A stretch of DNA of 64,000 nucleotides from Pyronema omphalodes (taxonomy: Eukaryota; Ascomycota; Pezizomycetes; Pezizales; Pyronemataceae). This document shows, piece after piece, positions 48,251-60,033 of this stretch. Made by a program: the position numbers and the translations under genes. The first letter of the stretch is position 1. Each line of letters starts with the position of its first letter. The DNA is taken from positions 1 through 64,000 of the forward strand of contig JAJJXM010000058.1 of the NCBI GenBank assembly GCA_024516155.1. The letters are read 5' to 3'. The notes beneath the pieces were generated by a model. That model ran no database searches. It was not told the DNA's origin and worked only from the letters and a program-made list of their open reading frames with translations.

Positions 48251-48580
48251 GACCAATATTCTTCTAAAGATTACTGTCCATTAACAGAAAATCTTCGGCA
48301 TTTATATGCACAACTACCGAGGCATCCGGTCCAATGTAAGATAAAATCTTGGCTGCAGCCACACATGGTGTTCCGAGACACTTCTTTAGATGAATACATC
48401 ACCAAGAGAGTTATGAAGATAATCCAGCCTCAATATTGGCTTGGGTACTTTCGAGATAACTATTTTAGTCATGAACATGTGTCAACTCTAGCTGAGGCTG
48501 AACGTAAGCTCAAGTTGCTTCAGCCTCATCGGCTCAAACCGGCAAAGCTCGTAGAATCTTGGTTAGGCTTAGAAGTCTGA
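48251..48580 (+). CDS. Orphan open frame, about 110 codons (possible exon or relic)
   Basis: After a TAG at 48248-48250 the frame is open to a stop at 48580. An internal ATG at 48365 gives a 71-residue product. Its composition is protein-like (YCPLTENLRHLYAQLPRHPV, YWLGYFRDNYFSHEHV, AEAERKLKLLQPHRLKPAK). No domain is recognised and no splice partner could be fixed. It could be an internal exon of a lineage-specific gene or a decayed gene copy. Confidence 0.3.
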   Translation, partial: DQYSSKDYCPLTENLRHLYAQLPRHPVQCKIKSWLQPHMVFRDTSLDEYITKRVMKIIQPQYWLGYFRDNYFSHEHVSTLAEAERKLKLLQPHRLKPAKLVESWLGLEV

Positions 48581-50605
48581 CAAGCTTATACTCATCGCTA
48601 AACAAAATGTTGGAATATCTATGTGCTTAAGCCTTGAACGCGAATTGCGATGGTTTTGGTTCTTGTCCTCATTCGTCCGAGTGTTGCTGATAGGAAACTA
48701 GAAGTGAGGTCATTGACCTAACAGATGCCAAGCAAACTTATGCCATGTTATAGAGTTTATTCTGTATGTTATGTTGAAATATTAGGTCATTTTCACTAGG
48801 AAGAGCAAATGACAGTTGATATATTTCAGTCGAGTGATATTACCTGAACACACGCAGAAGCCAAACCAGTATGTAATCTAAACTCAACTGTACTGAGAGA
48901 TCTATCATGATTGAGTAATACTTAAATCTGTCGACAATATATGCAGAATAACATTCGGACTTAAGCGGCGCATATGCTATACTTCTTTGTAAAAACAATA
49001 CTTTTTGGTGACAGCGCAGGTAGTTGCATCCGGGAACACTTGTTTTGGCTTCTGTTCTCGCATCTTATCTCGATTAGTATTAGCTCTCCTGTCAAATATT
49101 CACTATTTCAAGCTTAGTTTCGGGTGCCCATGTGGGATCCTAGTGGGACCCTATGCCTTTTGTGCAACCTAACCTAATTTACCTAACACTCATACTCAGC
49201 CTTATACAGTCCGCCACGTAACATTTATCACTGTTGACAGTCGTGAAGTACCTTTCATTCCTTTTCATACATACCAAAGTTTTTGACGGAAAATTTCGAA
49301 GAGAGACTTCGCGGTTACATAATAAACGCGAAGTGGTTGCATATTACTAATTTCTGTGTATAAAATGATCATGGTGCAAATTATAATACCACTGTGGAAA
49401 TACTTTTTATTGTGCTCAATATATTATATATTGACAAAATTTAGTTTTTAAGAAGTTGTAATACATGAAAAATTGAAAAAAGGCCAAGAATTTTCAAAGG
49501 CGGTGTGCCTGCAGCAGGTACTGAATGACATCGTGTTTCACTATGTATTATGAGTAAAAACCTCTAGCGTCTACACACTGAGGTTGGTCTCACGATGCAT
49601 CAAGACACATTTCTGAGTCAATATTTATAACTAGAAAAAATTGCACTAGAATAGTGAAACCATTGCAACTTGATACTTGAGAAGACCTTCTGGTGAAATG
49701 TACACATGTTACTCTGCGCTTTGGAGCCTATAAACCAAGCATGGAGTCCCTTTTAAATTTTTTTTTTTTGACCAATCGCATACCTACCAACCAATAATCG
49801 ACAGCTTTATACGTTATTTGGAAAGTCATCTAATCAGCCATCATCGATTTACCCAACATTCTAAGTGCTGACTAGAAATCTGGTCACTAGTCATCCACGT
49901 TTCCAGGGAATCACAACCCGTTAAGATATGCATGCACGGCATCTGGGCGTTGTACAACTAAGAATTTGGTATGTATGTACATAGAAGCATCATTTCATGA
50001 CTGCCGCCGGAGATTCTCACGCAGTTAGATAGATGCTGCGCCTCTGAATCACATTTTAATGGCCTCACATCAGCATTGAGGTTTTAAGATCAACAAAGAT
50101 ATTAGAAACCTTGGATTATTTAAGGTTGCTCTCTTTGAGATGCACTACAGCCGTTCTAAGCTTAACCAACAGCGGTAAAAAGCATTAGAATGTAGCTTGC
50201 CGTCTGCTTGTTCAAACAACGTCAGTGGTTATTGCAGGCCTAAGAAGCAAACTAAAATCATAAAGCCTTATGAAAATCTTGTTTGCGCTCACTTGTCGAT
50301 AGACCACCAGTACTTTCACTACCGCTCCGACCTCGGTGCTTATTGATTTCTACTGAGGGTTGAATATTGCCTAGAAATTTAATAAGCGGCGAATACGAAC
50401 GTCCTCGGCTTTTTTACAGATTACAGGAACTGTCAGAGTTAGTCAAAAGTCAACTAGCAACGAATAAAACCTCGAACCCCTCCGTTTTTCTTCTCACCCT
50501 CCTGGCCTGTTTGTTGAACATAACGACATCTATCACTGACGCCATAAGACCAATAGCCAACCAACTACTGAGATCGCCTAATAATAAAGATTACCTTTCA
50601 CCACG

Positions 50606-51493
50606 ATGAATCAAGACTGGAAGGACTATTATTCTGAACGGCGAGCCGAAACCAATCAATCATATCCTTCCAACTCGCTGGGTGAAAGCATGGGGTTTTT
50701 AAATGGGAATTTTCCCCTCGATCATGGAATGAACGTCACAGTGGAACCCCCGACCTTCCATATGGATATATCGGCTTGCAGTACACCGTCGTCATCAGCG
50801 TCTCATTCTTCAATACCGACAAACCATCAGTACTCCAGTCCCTCTTATAATCGCGCCATAACTTCATTTCAACACTGCGCTCCAGCGTTTTACGATTACC
50901 CAGACTATACCGAAGCATCTCAATCATATCCTTCCTTCAACTACCCAGCATACTCCCACGGCCAATATTCTCCATCAGCATCTTCGTGTTATACAGTATC
51001 TTCCAGTGCTTCTTCGCCAGAATTTGTGAGCTGTCAGAACCCACAGCCGAACGCAAATTCCAAAATCAATATGTATCTGTCATCGAATCCGGGATCATTT
51101 CAACAGTCACATCTACCAAATTCACCATCTCGAACATCTCACGATCCAATACCACGGTCTTCAGGGCAGACTTTTACATGCGATTATCCATCTTGTAAAA
51201 AATCCTACCCAAGACCATGCGATCTCAACAAACACAAAAAACGACACCAAAAACCATTTCCATGCGAGGCATCTTCGGACTGCGACAGTTACTTTAGTAC
51301 CTCCAAGGATCGAGACCGTCACATTAAAAGCAAGCATCGAAGAGAGGAGCATTTAATTTGCCCAGTCTGTGGGCATACAACCGCAAGGAAGGACAATATG
51401 AAAGATCACGTCAAAAGAAGGCATGGAGAGGAAAGCGTTAATGAAGTCATGGTTGCTGTCATGGATGTGGCAAATATGAGTAGTACTTATTAG
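50606..51493 (+). CDS. C2H2 zinc-finger protein with three fingers
   Basis: A single exon of 295 residues from the ATG at 50606. The first 185 residues are Ser/Tyr/Pro/Gln-rich and disordered, like fungal activation regions. Three C-terminal fingers follow: C192-C197-H210-H214 (starts CDYPSCKKSYPRP), C220-C226-H239-H244 (CEASSDCDSYFSTSKDR, with longer spacing) and C252-C255-H268-H273 (CPVCGHTTARKDNM). The first two resemble the tandem fingers of small ascomycete regulators; the third is classical. It is likely a nuclear DNA-binding regulator; targets unknown. It stands isolated, with 4.6 kb of gene-poor DNA upstream and 2.2 kb downstream. Confidence 0.85.
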   Translation: MNQDWKDYYSERRAETNQSYPSNSLGESMGFLNGNFPLDHGMNVTVEPPTFHMDISACSTPSSSASHSSIPTNHQYSSPSYNRAITSFQHCAPAFYDYPDYTEASQSYPSFNYPAYSHGQYSPSASSCYTVSSSASSPEFVSCQNPQPNANSKINMYLSSNPGSFQQSHLPNSPSRTSHDPIPRSSGQTFTCDYPSCKKSYPRPCDLNKHKKRHQKPFPCEASSDCDSYFSTSKDRDRHIKSKHRREEHLICPVCGHTTARKDNMKDHVKRRHGEESVNEVMVAVMDVANMSSTY

Positions 51494-53711
51494 AAATTTG
51501 CATTTTTGGGCGTTAGGGTTTTCTAGGTCTTAGTCATTTATCGGGATTGAATTGAGTTGTTAAGCGTTTTATTGGTGCATGGCATGTTTATGTATATACA
51601 GTTACATATGGTTAGAAAGTTTGATGTAATTTGACACTGTGAATTATAGTTTGCTAATGTTTCAAAACTCAAAAATGTCTCGGATATATACATGTGCGTG
51701 GACTAGTAGATGTCGTGTACGGATTACGTCCGCATGTACACGCTTCTAGATGCAGTACCTCCGCGGGTAAAAAAAGTTATGAGGCACGTGCCTAAGTACA
51801 CCGACCCTTCTAGATGACTTCCTTTTCGTTGATTCCGTTGAATAAATTGTGGTCAATTGTGAGAAAAATGACTATCGATAGTTATTGGATTACTTCCATC
51901 CTAACTCAATGGGTCGATTATCTTGTATATGCAAGTCAGTGGTTGTGACGCTTAACTCCGGGTGTCGCCCGTTTTCCCTACGTTTCGTCATCATCTATTG
52001 GCCACAATATAGTCACGGGAAGTCATCCATCCACTATGCTCCGAATAATTCTAACCCCAAAAATCCAAATGAAGATATTGCATGCGATCTAGAGACACAG
52101 AAACGGGGCATTGTAGCATGGCGAGCAGACTGCCAAGGTCCAAGGCGAAAAACAAATAGCATGATAAATTCATGTTCTGAATGATTATTGCAAATGATTA
52201 TTAGATCAACAATTCCCTGCACCAGACAGGACCCTCCAGATAACGTTCAAGCTAACAGACATGGCACAGCTAAGCTAAGGCAAATATAACGTGATAAAAT
52301 CATGAGAAAACATTACAACCTTCATCAATTTTATCGCAAGATATTCTTCAGGTAATAAATTTGCAATTGTGGTTGTTGAAGTCCAGAGCTCATTAGACTG
52401 TTGTAATAGTTTTGGGTGGTTGTCATGCATAGAGATCTCAGATGGCCATGTAATGCCATCAGTTAATATGCATCACCCATTGGCAGTCATTATTACTTTT
52501 TTCGCGTAGGACCTGCCTCAGTACGGCAGGGGCAGTGCAAGGCAGCACCGGCACCGTGTGTGTAGTCGCTTACTTATGGAGTGACCAAATACCTCAATAC
52601 GCCATGTCTGCTTACTTTGTCGACAGCTGTAATAACTTACCACCAGATGTACTGTACAGAGTGTAATATATCTAACGCTGGAGTTTATCAGAACATTTGG
52701 TAGTGGGGTTGTCAAATTATTAATCCGTTGTCTTAAACCAAATATCTCAGACCCGAAGTTTGGATGAATATCCAGCCCAATTGATTTGTCTCGATATGTG
52801 CAGATAGTAACACTACTCCAAGAACTCACTACCTTGTCCTATATATCCATCTAAGTCAACTTAATTATGCGTTACCAATATGTGTAGCATTGTAAATATT
52901 TGATTTTCGACCGTTCAAAGACAGAATTAATTGCCGCCATCAAACATGCGGCTGGGCAATTCATGATCCCAGAACAAGCACCCAGACTTAAGAGTTCTCA
53001 TGGCTTTCGCAAGGGGTAAACTGTTGCCTAGTTGGTGGTTATGTCACCAGGCAAATGGTAAAGTCATCAGTAAGCCTAAATTTAGCTAACCAGGGCACCG
53101 TGATCATGCGTTCCTCACTGCACTACGTGATACCGATAGATGCGGCTGTTCTGATGAGATGTAACAGCGGTATGCTGACTGTGCCATCCGGCGAGGTACG
53201 CTCCGGACTCCGATTTTTGGGACGAAATTCTGATCTCTTTGGACAATTCTTGAAGTTTCTGACGGTTGGGGCCGAGGCAACGGAGATTAAACCCCAGATA
53301 TCACTGTCAGACTAAATCCGATGAGGTGAAACAGATGCGGCCACGGCGAATTTCTGGATGTTACAGTGGGACTGTCATCCGGCTTACCAATATATTTGTG
53401 CTAATGCAGCAGTGGTATTTGACAAAACCTTCTTCGGGAACCACCTAAACAATAGAATTTTACGGTTTCGTGGAAAGCTTAAGTTTTCAACCTCACGAAG
53501 TTTGGGTACATCCATAGTCATTGTAGGTTAATTGTAAGTTGGGTGCGGCTTATGCGTCTAAAACAATCAACTCCCACTTTTAATCCTACTCAATGATTAC
53601 GTTCAAATGACGCCAAAAAATCTCCAGAACTAAACATTGAAACACCAAACACCGAAATTGATAATACAACTGGCCTTTTGAAAACCACGAATACGTAGCC
53701 ATCCCATATAT
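51494..53711. other. 2.2-kb intergenic stretch
   Basis: The 3' flanks of two converging genes. Only short unsupported frames are present; no repeats or motifs stand out. Confidence 0.6.
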
Positions 53712-56673
53712 CTACAAGCTCTGGAAACATCTTACGATAGAATCCCTAAGACGCTTAACATTTTCCGCAACCGACTCCACACCACCAAACACACCACCAT
53801 CCTTTCTCAAGATGCTTCCGACACCCTCCTCTAGCAACACGGAATCCACGAGGATTTGCGTAGCATCCTCATCTTCAAGCAACTTCTGGGCTGCCTCAGC
53901 CTGTGCAACAACGTCCTTCCTTCTCTTCTTTGCGGCCTCCAAGAGCGAATTGATAGATGGCTTAGGGACAGCAGGCTTCAATCCTTTGACAATACCTAAA
54001 AATCCACCCAATAGCTCACAGACAGCAGCAGCATCCTTCGCCATCCAAAGAGAGTGCAAGAGACTCCATGCAGGGGTCTCTGTACCCATTCCCTCAAGAG
54101 TCTTGGAGTAGAGAGTGTTGTTGATATCGTCTAGAATCGTTGCAACCTTCGCGCCATCCTTTGCTGCCGCAGCTGATACGAGCTCCGCAATGGCCTTGAC
54201 GAGAGCCAAGTAAGTCATCTCGGCCGATGTAAACTCCTTTGCAGCTTCCCCATTCTCCAATGCCGATGTAATCTTAGTTGAAAATTCGTTTCCGGCATTG
54301 ACGTTCTCTCCGAGAGATCCATTGTTTTCTTTAGCGTTCACCAAAAGCTGAAGAACCTTCTCCGCCGCATTGAAGGCCCGAATCCAGTTTTCGCCAGGTG
54401 TAGGTCCAGGTCGGAAAGACTTCTCAAAAGGTCCAACGGCTGATGAATCACAGTCCACCACCACAGCAAAATCACGGTTATCCGATACAGTGTCCTTGTA
54501 ACCAACCTCGGTAACCTCTACGTCCTCGGGATATCCAGGAGACAAACGTGCCAATCTTCGAAGCTCGATCTCCCACATGGACCTACACACACTGCCCTCA
54601 ATACGCTCGGAGAACTCTATAAATCCCATCATTCGGCTGTATCCGCCTTTCTCAAAGGCAAGTTGCAACATCTTGGGGGTCTGAACCCGCGATGATTCGT
54701 AAATTCCACCGGCGTCGCGTAATAACGCTGCTGATCGTGCATCGGTGGGAAGAAGTGACGAAACGCGAGTTAACAAGTAGTGTGCTAAAGTGTCGTTCTG
54801 AACTTGTTTAATATTGAGACGAGGGTAAACATCAAAGGCGCATCCAACGGCACCGATGAGAAGGTAAAGCCGCACTAGGATCAGAAGCGCTTGGTAGTTG
54901 TGCTTAGACTTTTTGAGAAGAATCTCCAAAATATGGATAGACTGGTAAAGAGGGGCTTGGTTCGAAGGAGAAAGAGTGTAAAGACGAACAAGTCCCATCA
55001 CACAAAGTAACGCGGCGTCGTCACCGTACTGATCATCGGTAACCAGAAGGGAGCTGCCAAGCGAAAGAGCTGATACATAGACGTTCAGGGTATCCGTAAC
55101 GAAGGCAGAGATAGTCTTGGTTGTTGCGTCCGATGCTGTAGAGAGAGGCGAGATTGTAAGGAGGTAAAAGAGTTTGTAGTAGTTGATGGTGTAGGCAACC
55201 TTGTCAACCTTCTGCTTCTGGTAGTATGTCAGTATAAAGTAAGATCTTAAGAGATATTTTGGACCTTTTCATACCTCAGTTTCTTCTGGCAAAGACTGTA
55301 GTTTTCCTTCCACAAATTTAATGAAGTCCATCTTCTCACAATCTTCGAGCATCTCAAGATATTTTTGGGTATCCTCAAAGGTACAGCTCTTGTTACCAGT
55401 GTTGACGAAGTATTCTTGTAAGGCCTCTAACAAGGTAGGCGTTCCCTCTGGTCCATCATTTTTGTCGTGGAATAAACTGGCAAACTTTACCAATGCTAAA
55501 TCACCATGTCTTGATGAGCCGGTTGGTAGAGTCTTCCGGTGGGCTAAAATTTTGTCCAAAGATTCCTTTGCAACTGACTTATCACCATCGTCATAAAGTT
55601 TACCCGCAGATGTAACAAACCCATCCCATACTCGCCAGTCATCACCACGACCCTGTGCGGGTGGCGCAGCCCCATCTTCCTTCTTTGCCTCGCCATTTCC
55701 TTCAGCCACAACCGCATCCTCTGGTTTGGGTAGCAATGACCCGCAGCTGTTGAACAGTGCCCTCCAATCCTTGGTTTCCTCAAGAAGATCCAGTCTCTTC
55801 CTGGCAAGCCCCCACCAATCACTACGACCAATGACGGAGTCAACACCAAGATTCTTCGAGTTTAAGACATCGAGAGATTCCTTGGCAGCATCTCCGGGCG
55901 CAACGTAAGGTAGAAGCTCCAAAAGCAAGTTAACCTCTTGACTTGTTTGGATTGCCTTTGCGGGTATGGTGGAAGTGTCAGCGGGAGTGTCGTCACGAGC
56001 CTTGGCGATCATGCGGTACGCTAGGGTTCCGAACATCTTGCGTTGCGGAGAGTCAACGGGGAGAGAGTTCTGGAATAATTGTAAGCACATTGAACATTGC
56101 TTAGCCGGTGAAAGCTGTAACGTACGTGGAGCAGTAGGCATGAAACCACAGCCCAAAAGAAGTATTCACGGCGCTTGGGGTAGGTCTTCTGAAGGTTCAT
56201 CGCCGCTTTCTGTGCTCCTTGCCAGTCTAATACTCGGACCATTCCCCAAAACCATTCCTTAGCAAGCTCTTCATTCTGAGGTTGCGATTTAACTGCTCGG
56301 TCCCAAAGTTTTGTGCCCTCCTCCGCATATGCAGGACCAAGATTGGACCACACCCGACTGAGTAAACGCAAAGTGTCGATGGATTGAGTTGGGGGAGTTC
56401 GGTCGGAGAGAGAGCGAGCAATCTGCAGAGCTTCTTCGGTGGCTGCGGGGGTAGAGATGTTGGTGAGGACGAAAGCTTTCAGTACCTGAAGTTACAGCTC
56501 AGATCAGTTTTGCCCAGTCAAAAAGTCTATGGATATTCAGAGCCTACAAGAAGACTCTCGGACTTTTCGCCTTTCTTAAGCCGACGATTACATAGCTGAA
56601 GAGCTTGCTTGGGGGCTCCTAGCTCCAGCTGTTCCCAGACAAGCTGGTTCTTGCGATTGTCCGCGGTAGACAT
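53712..56673 (-). CDS. naa25: NatB N-terminal acetyltransferase auxiliary subunit (Naa25/Mdm20)
   Basis: Four exons: 56673-56548, 56485-56126, 56069-55275 and 55217-53712 (introns 62, 56 and 57 bp, all phase 0), giving 928 residues. The N-terminus has TPR-like helices typical of the family (APKQALQLCNRRLKKGEKS, RLLSRVWSNLGPAYAEEG, LAKEWFWGMVRVLDWQGAQK, NLQKTYPKRREYFFWAV). The middle holds ARKRLDLLEETKDW and SSRHGDLALVKFASLFHDK, and the C-terminal third has KHNYQALLILVRLYLLIGAV. This is the ribosome-anchoring, substrate-positioning subunit that partners the catalytic Naa20 to acetylate proteins starting Met-Asp, Met-Glu, Met-Asn or Met-Gln. The yeast protein is also needed for actin cables and mitochondrial inheritance. 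It has a divergent start with ILM1, 303 bp apart. Confidence 0.93.
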
Positions 56674-56976
56674 CGAAATTGATGGTTAAACGAAATTGGA
56701 TGTGCGAGGTTGAGAGGGCGCTCAATTGTCGGAAAAGCAACCCGTCATGCAATACTTCTCGGTGCCGAACGATTGTGACACAGAGGCCAAAGGAAAACGA
56801 TGTACCCGAGTATAATTTGAAACGCGACTAGCCGACTGCAAGGCGGGAACTTAAGGTGGGGCAAGGAAACGTGACGATTTACTGGGAGGGTAACCCTTGA
56901 TACACCTCTCTGGCCAACATCCCGACACGGTATTCGGCATCGCGTCTCAGCAACACGTTCGGTTTCTATCGCGACA
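56674..56976. promoter_or_regulatory. Divergent promoter shared by NAA25 and ILM1
   Basis: Only 303 bp separate the two start codons, which point away from each other, so the control elements of both genes must lie here or inside the genes. I see no clear TATA box. Confidence 0.7.
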
Positions 56977-57669
56977 ATGGGGTTAATCAAGGCGTATTAT
57001 CTTGTCCGCGTGATCGCGGCGGTACATATCTTGATGGGTTACCTTCTTTTGGCTGCCCCACAGAAGCTTGCAAACCAATCAACTATCATGGTTCTTGGAG
57101 AAGCACTCGGCCTGGTAAGTCTTCTAACCAATATATGTGTTCACTAGACAGGATAATAACCGCATACTTTGTAGCCTCAACCAAAATCATCATTTGTTGA
57201 AAATCCCCTCGCTGCTGCGCTCGCTGGACTTGTTTTTATACTATTTGGAATCACCGACATTTTTGCTTTGACATCGGAAGAAGAAGTCACTAGAGATTAT
57301 TGGGGTGCCCAAGGTCAGCGCCAATTTTCGTTCCATCAGAAATTCGGTCACTGAAGTAATTGTTTAGCGCCAATTCGTACCCTCTTTTTTGCTATTATCT
57401 CTGGATATGGCTATCTCATGAAGCCTGGAAGAGCTAATATGTACACTGCCCCGGAGCACCCCATCGTAAACAGTGTGGTCTTCTCATGGGCATTTATGGA
57501 AGTCATTTGGTGGTTTTGGGTGAGTAGAACCTTATCCCAAGCTCTATGGTGATAAAATATTAACAAACTATAGGTTTACACCGTTCTGCGTGAGGAAAAA
57601 GGAGAAGCATATGCACGCATCTTTGCTCGGAAGAAGGCCAAGATGGAGATGATGATGAACGAAGACTAA
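56977..57669 (+). CDS. ilm1: Ilm1-family ER membrane protein
   Basis: Four exons: 56977-57114, 57175-57313, 57368-57519 and 57574-57669 (introns 60, 54 and 54 bp), giving 174 residues. Four hydrophobic segments are visible (VRVIAAVHILMGYLLLAA, LAAALAGLVFILFGITDIFA, IRTLFFAIISGYGYLM and FSWAFMEVIWWFWVYTVL), followed by a charged tail (REEKGEAYARIFARKKAKME). Length and layout match Ilm1 (increased loss of mitochondrial DNA), an ER membrane protein in yeast whose molecular role is poorly defined. All splice junctions keep the conserved frame. Confidence 0.9.
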
Positions 57670-58045
57670 ATAGATTACTGTTTTTGCGCAAGTTACCAAA
57701 TTGTATTTCATTTCCAGTTTTAGACGGCAAAGAATTACCATACCGTACCATACATGTATCTAGTCTCTATATATTCGAGTTAATAGTCTTCTGTGGATCA
57801 TGTTCTTTCAAAGCTTCGGATCGGGGAACAACGGCGAACCCCGTCACGACTGCGACTGGGGAGCTTCATCGTTAGCGCGGCAGCTTAGACTAGCCCCCGC
57901 CACATCTTAAACCCTAGCCCCACCCGCCGTGCTCAGTTCGAGAAAAAAAGTTCGTTGGAACGACACGAGCTTCACGACTCAGCGCACCGTAACCGAACTA
58001 CCACTACCACCGCCCTAAGTATTTCCATACGCCAAATTCGCAAAA
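57670..58045. other. ILM1-PXR1 intergenic region (376 bp)
   Basis: It contains the ILM1 3' end and the PXR1 promoter. No other feature seen. Confidence 0.7.
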
Positions 58046-59203
58046 ATGGGTCTCGCAGGTCCCAAAGAGTTATTCTCCCCTCTCTTCTGTACTTACACCG
58101 TTTTAACGCGCGTACAGAAGTAAGAAAATCGGCAAGGACCCAAGAAACACCTTCTGGTCAAACGATACCTCGCGATTTGGTCACCAGTACCTTGCGAACC
58201 TTGGATGGACTCCGGGCCAGACCCTCGGCGATAGTAACTCGAGCTACCACAAGTCTGGACATATCACAGCGGCTTCCTCGACCGGTGTTAAGATTCAGAT
58301 CAAAGATGACAACCTTGGAATTGGCGCAAAGAAGGGCGCACAGGAAGATGAGTGCGTTGGACTGCTGGGACTACAAGGCTTGTTGGGAAGGTTGAACGGA
58401 AACACGGAGCAAGTTGAGCGGGTCCAGGAGATGCAGGACCGGAAAAAGAATGAGCTCATTGAAAGCAAATTTGGAATGAGATTTGTTCGTGGTGAAGTTT
58501 GGGTCGCGGACGACCTTACGAAGTTGAGGGAGAGGATGTTGAAAGACAAGGCTGCAAGGGAAAATGCGCAAAAGAAGTTAGAGGCTGGCGATAAAGATAA
58601 CAGCGACGAAGACGGAGGAAAGCGTAAGAAAAGGAAGAGAGATGATGCAGAGGAAGGTGAAGCTAAGGAGAAAAAGAAATCCTCCAAGAAATCCAAGGAT
58701 AAGAAGAAGTCAAAGAGTGAGGAGTCAGACAAGAATAGTGGAACATTACTGGAGGTCCGCGAATCCAAATCTAAATCCACATCCACCGTTACGACTACTT
58801 CCGAGGACGAATCAGATTCAGCGGCACGTAAACGGAGAAAGGAGGAGCGGAGATTGAAGAGAGAAGCGAAGGAGGCTAGGCGCAAGGAGAAGAAGGAGAA
58901 AAAGGAGAAAAAGAAGGAAAAGAAGGACAAGAAGGACAAGAAGCAGAAAGCAAAAAAGTCCTCGTCGGACTCCGACAGTTCTTCCGATTCCGAGTCCGAG
59001 GCTGAGAAGACCGTCACCAAGACCTCGACTCCGGCATATAACGCTCTGAACGGCAGACATGCTATTAGAGCACGCTTCATCGCTGCAAAGAAGAGTGCTA
59101 TGATGGACGCTGCATCATTGAATGAGGTTAGTTCCTACCTAAAATTGCCACGAAATTGGATACATTTGCTAATTCCTATCAGATTTTCATGATCAAGGCA
59201 TGA
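58046..59203 (+). CDS. pxr1: G-patch protein Pxr1/Gno1 (PinX1 homologue)
   Basis: Three exons: 58046-58068, 58118-59126 and 59183-59203 (introns 49 and 56 bp), giving 350 residues. The tiny first exon encodes MGLAGPKE; the last encodes only IFMIKA, a conserved ending of the family (LNEIFMIKA after splicing). The G-patch spans about 20-75 (SRFGHQYLANLGWTPGQTLG, NLGIGAKKG), followed by LLGLQGLLGRLNG. The middle and C-terminal regions are strongly Lys/Glu/Asp-rich, with KK(E/D)K repeats and a Ser/Asp run, as expected for a nucleolar protein. Pxr1 activates the Prp43 helicase in pre-rRNA and snoRNA processing, and PinX1 homologues bind and inhibit telomerase. A CG-rich, non-canonical GTTATT donor ends exon 1. 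Confidence 0.92.
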
Positions 59204-60033
59204 TGCGGATACATAATTACGGCTCTTTCCTTACAAAAGTTTCTCACCCTTCCTTACTCTATCTACCCACCGTCGGATGTGGTGCTGTCAGTGCGGCAGG
59301 GCCGATGGAAAACATCTGATGCCGTTAATGCCCCATTAATCCACCCCAAAAGTTCCTTTGTTTCTCCATGTAAAAATTGCGTCTGCTTTACGGTGATATC
59401 TGTACCTGCCCGTGGTCTTATAGCAGTCACGGTTACCGGAGTAGTTGTATTTGGTTTATACTAGCAGATGACACATGATTTATTAGAAAATAGAATACAT
59501 CCCGTAAAAACATTAATTATTTGTCTGTTACGGTTATCATTATCGACCCCAGTGGTATCATGATCCTCGCACGTAGGCACCGAGTAGCTGCTGGCTTGGC
59601 ACCTGCCCTCGACCCTCTTGTCCTGCGTAGAATCCAACGCATGTCCCGTCTTCTATTACCAAATTCTAATTAACATCTACGACCACTTGCTTTATTGAAA
59701 GCTTGTCACTCGCGATACCTTTCCTTACCGCCCGGTCTTCTGTTGTGCCACCACGGCACATTATCGCTTGTGCTTTTATCGGACTGTAGCTAGTACTCTA
59801 GCTGCCTATCGTTTCCCTCGTTTGCAGCCAGGGCACGTCACAGCCAACCAGCGCCTCGTCTACTGTTTGCCCCTCCTGCTTTCTACGATAACCACCGATC
59901 CCATCACCTACAAAACGTCTTTATCAACTCTCATCAACCCTTCATCTTCGCCAGCTTCTTTGTAGCGCCACCTCGAACATTTTTCACAACAGCTGGAGCA
60001 CTTGCGTCACCGACAAAACAACCTACCGACACC
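59204..60033. other. PXR1-UBX5 intergenic region (830 bp)
   Basis: No gene seen. CT- and AT-rich DNA with the UBX5 promoter at the right. Confidence 0.65.

Larger units (their letters stand above)
45971..50605. other. 4.6-kb gene-poor stretch
   Basis: No recognised gene. It holds an open 46-codon extension of the coiled-coil gene (45971-46108), imperfect tandem repeats at about 47500-47960, a 28-bp G-run at 48053-48080, and an orphan open frame at about 48251-48580 (listed separately). The right end is the promoter of the C2H2 gene. Confidence 0.5.

Noticed and set aside
58295..59080. Minus-strand Ser/Phe/Leu-rich frame
   Set aside because: Antisense shadow of the Lys/Glu-rich region of PXR1.
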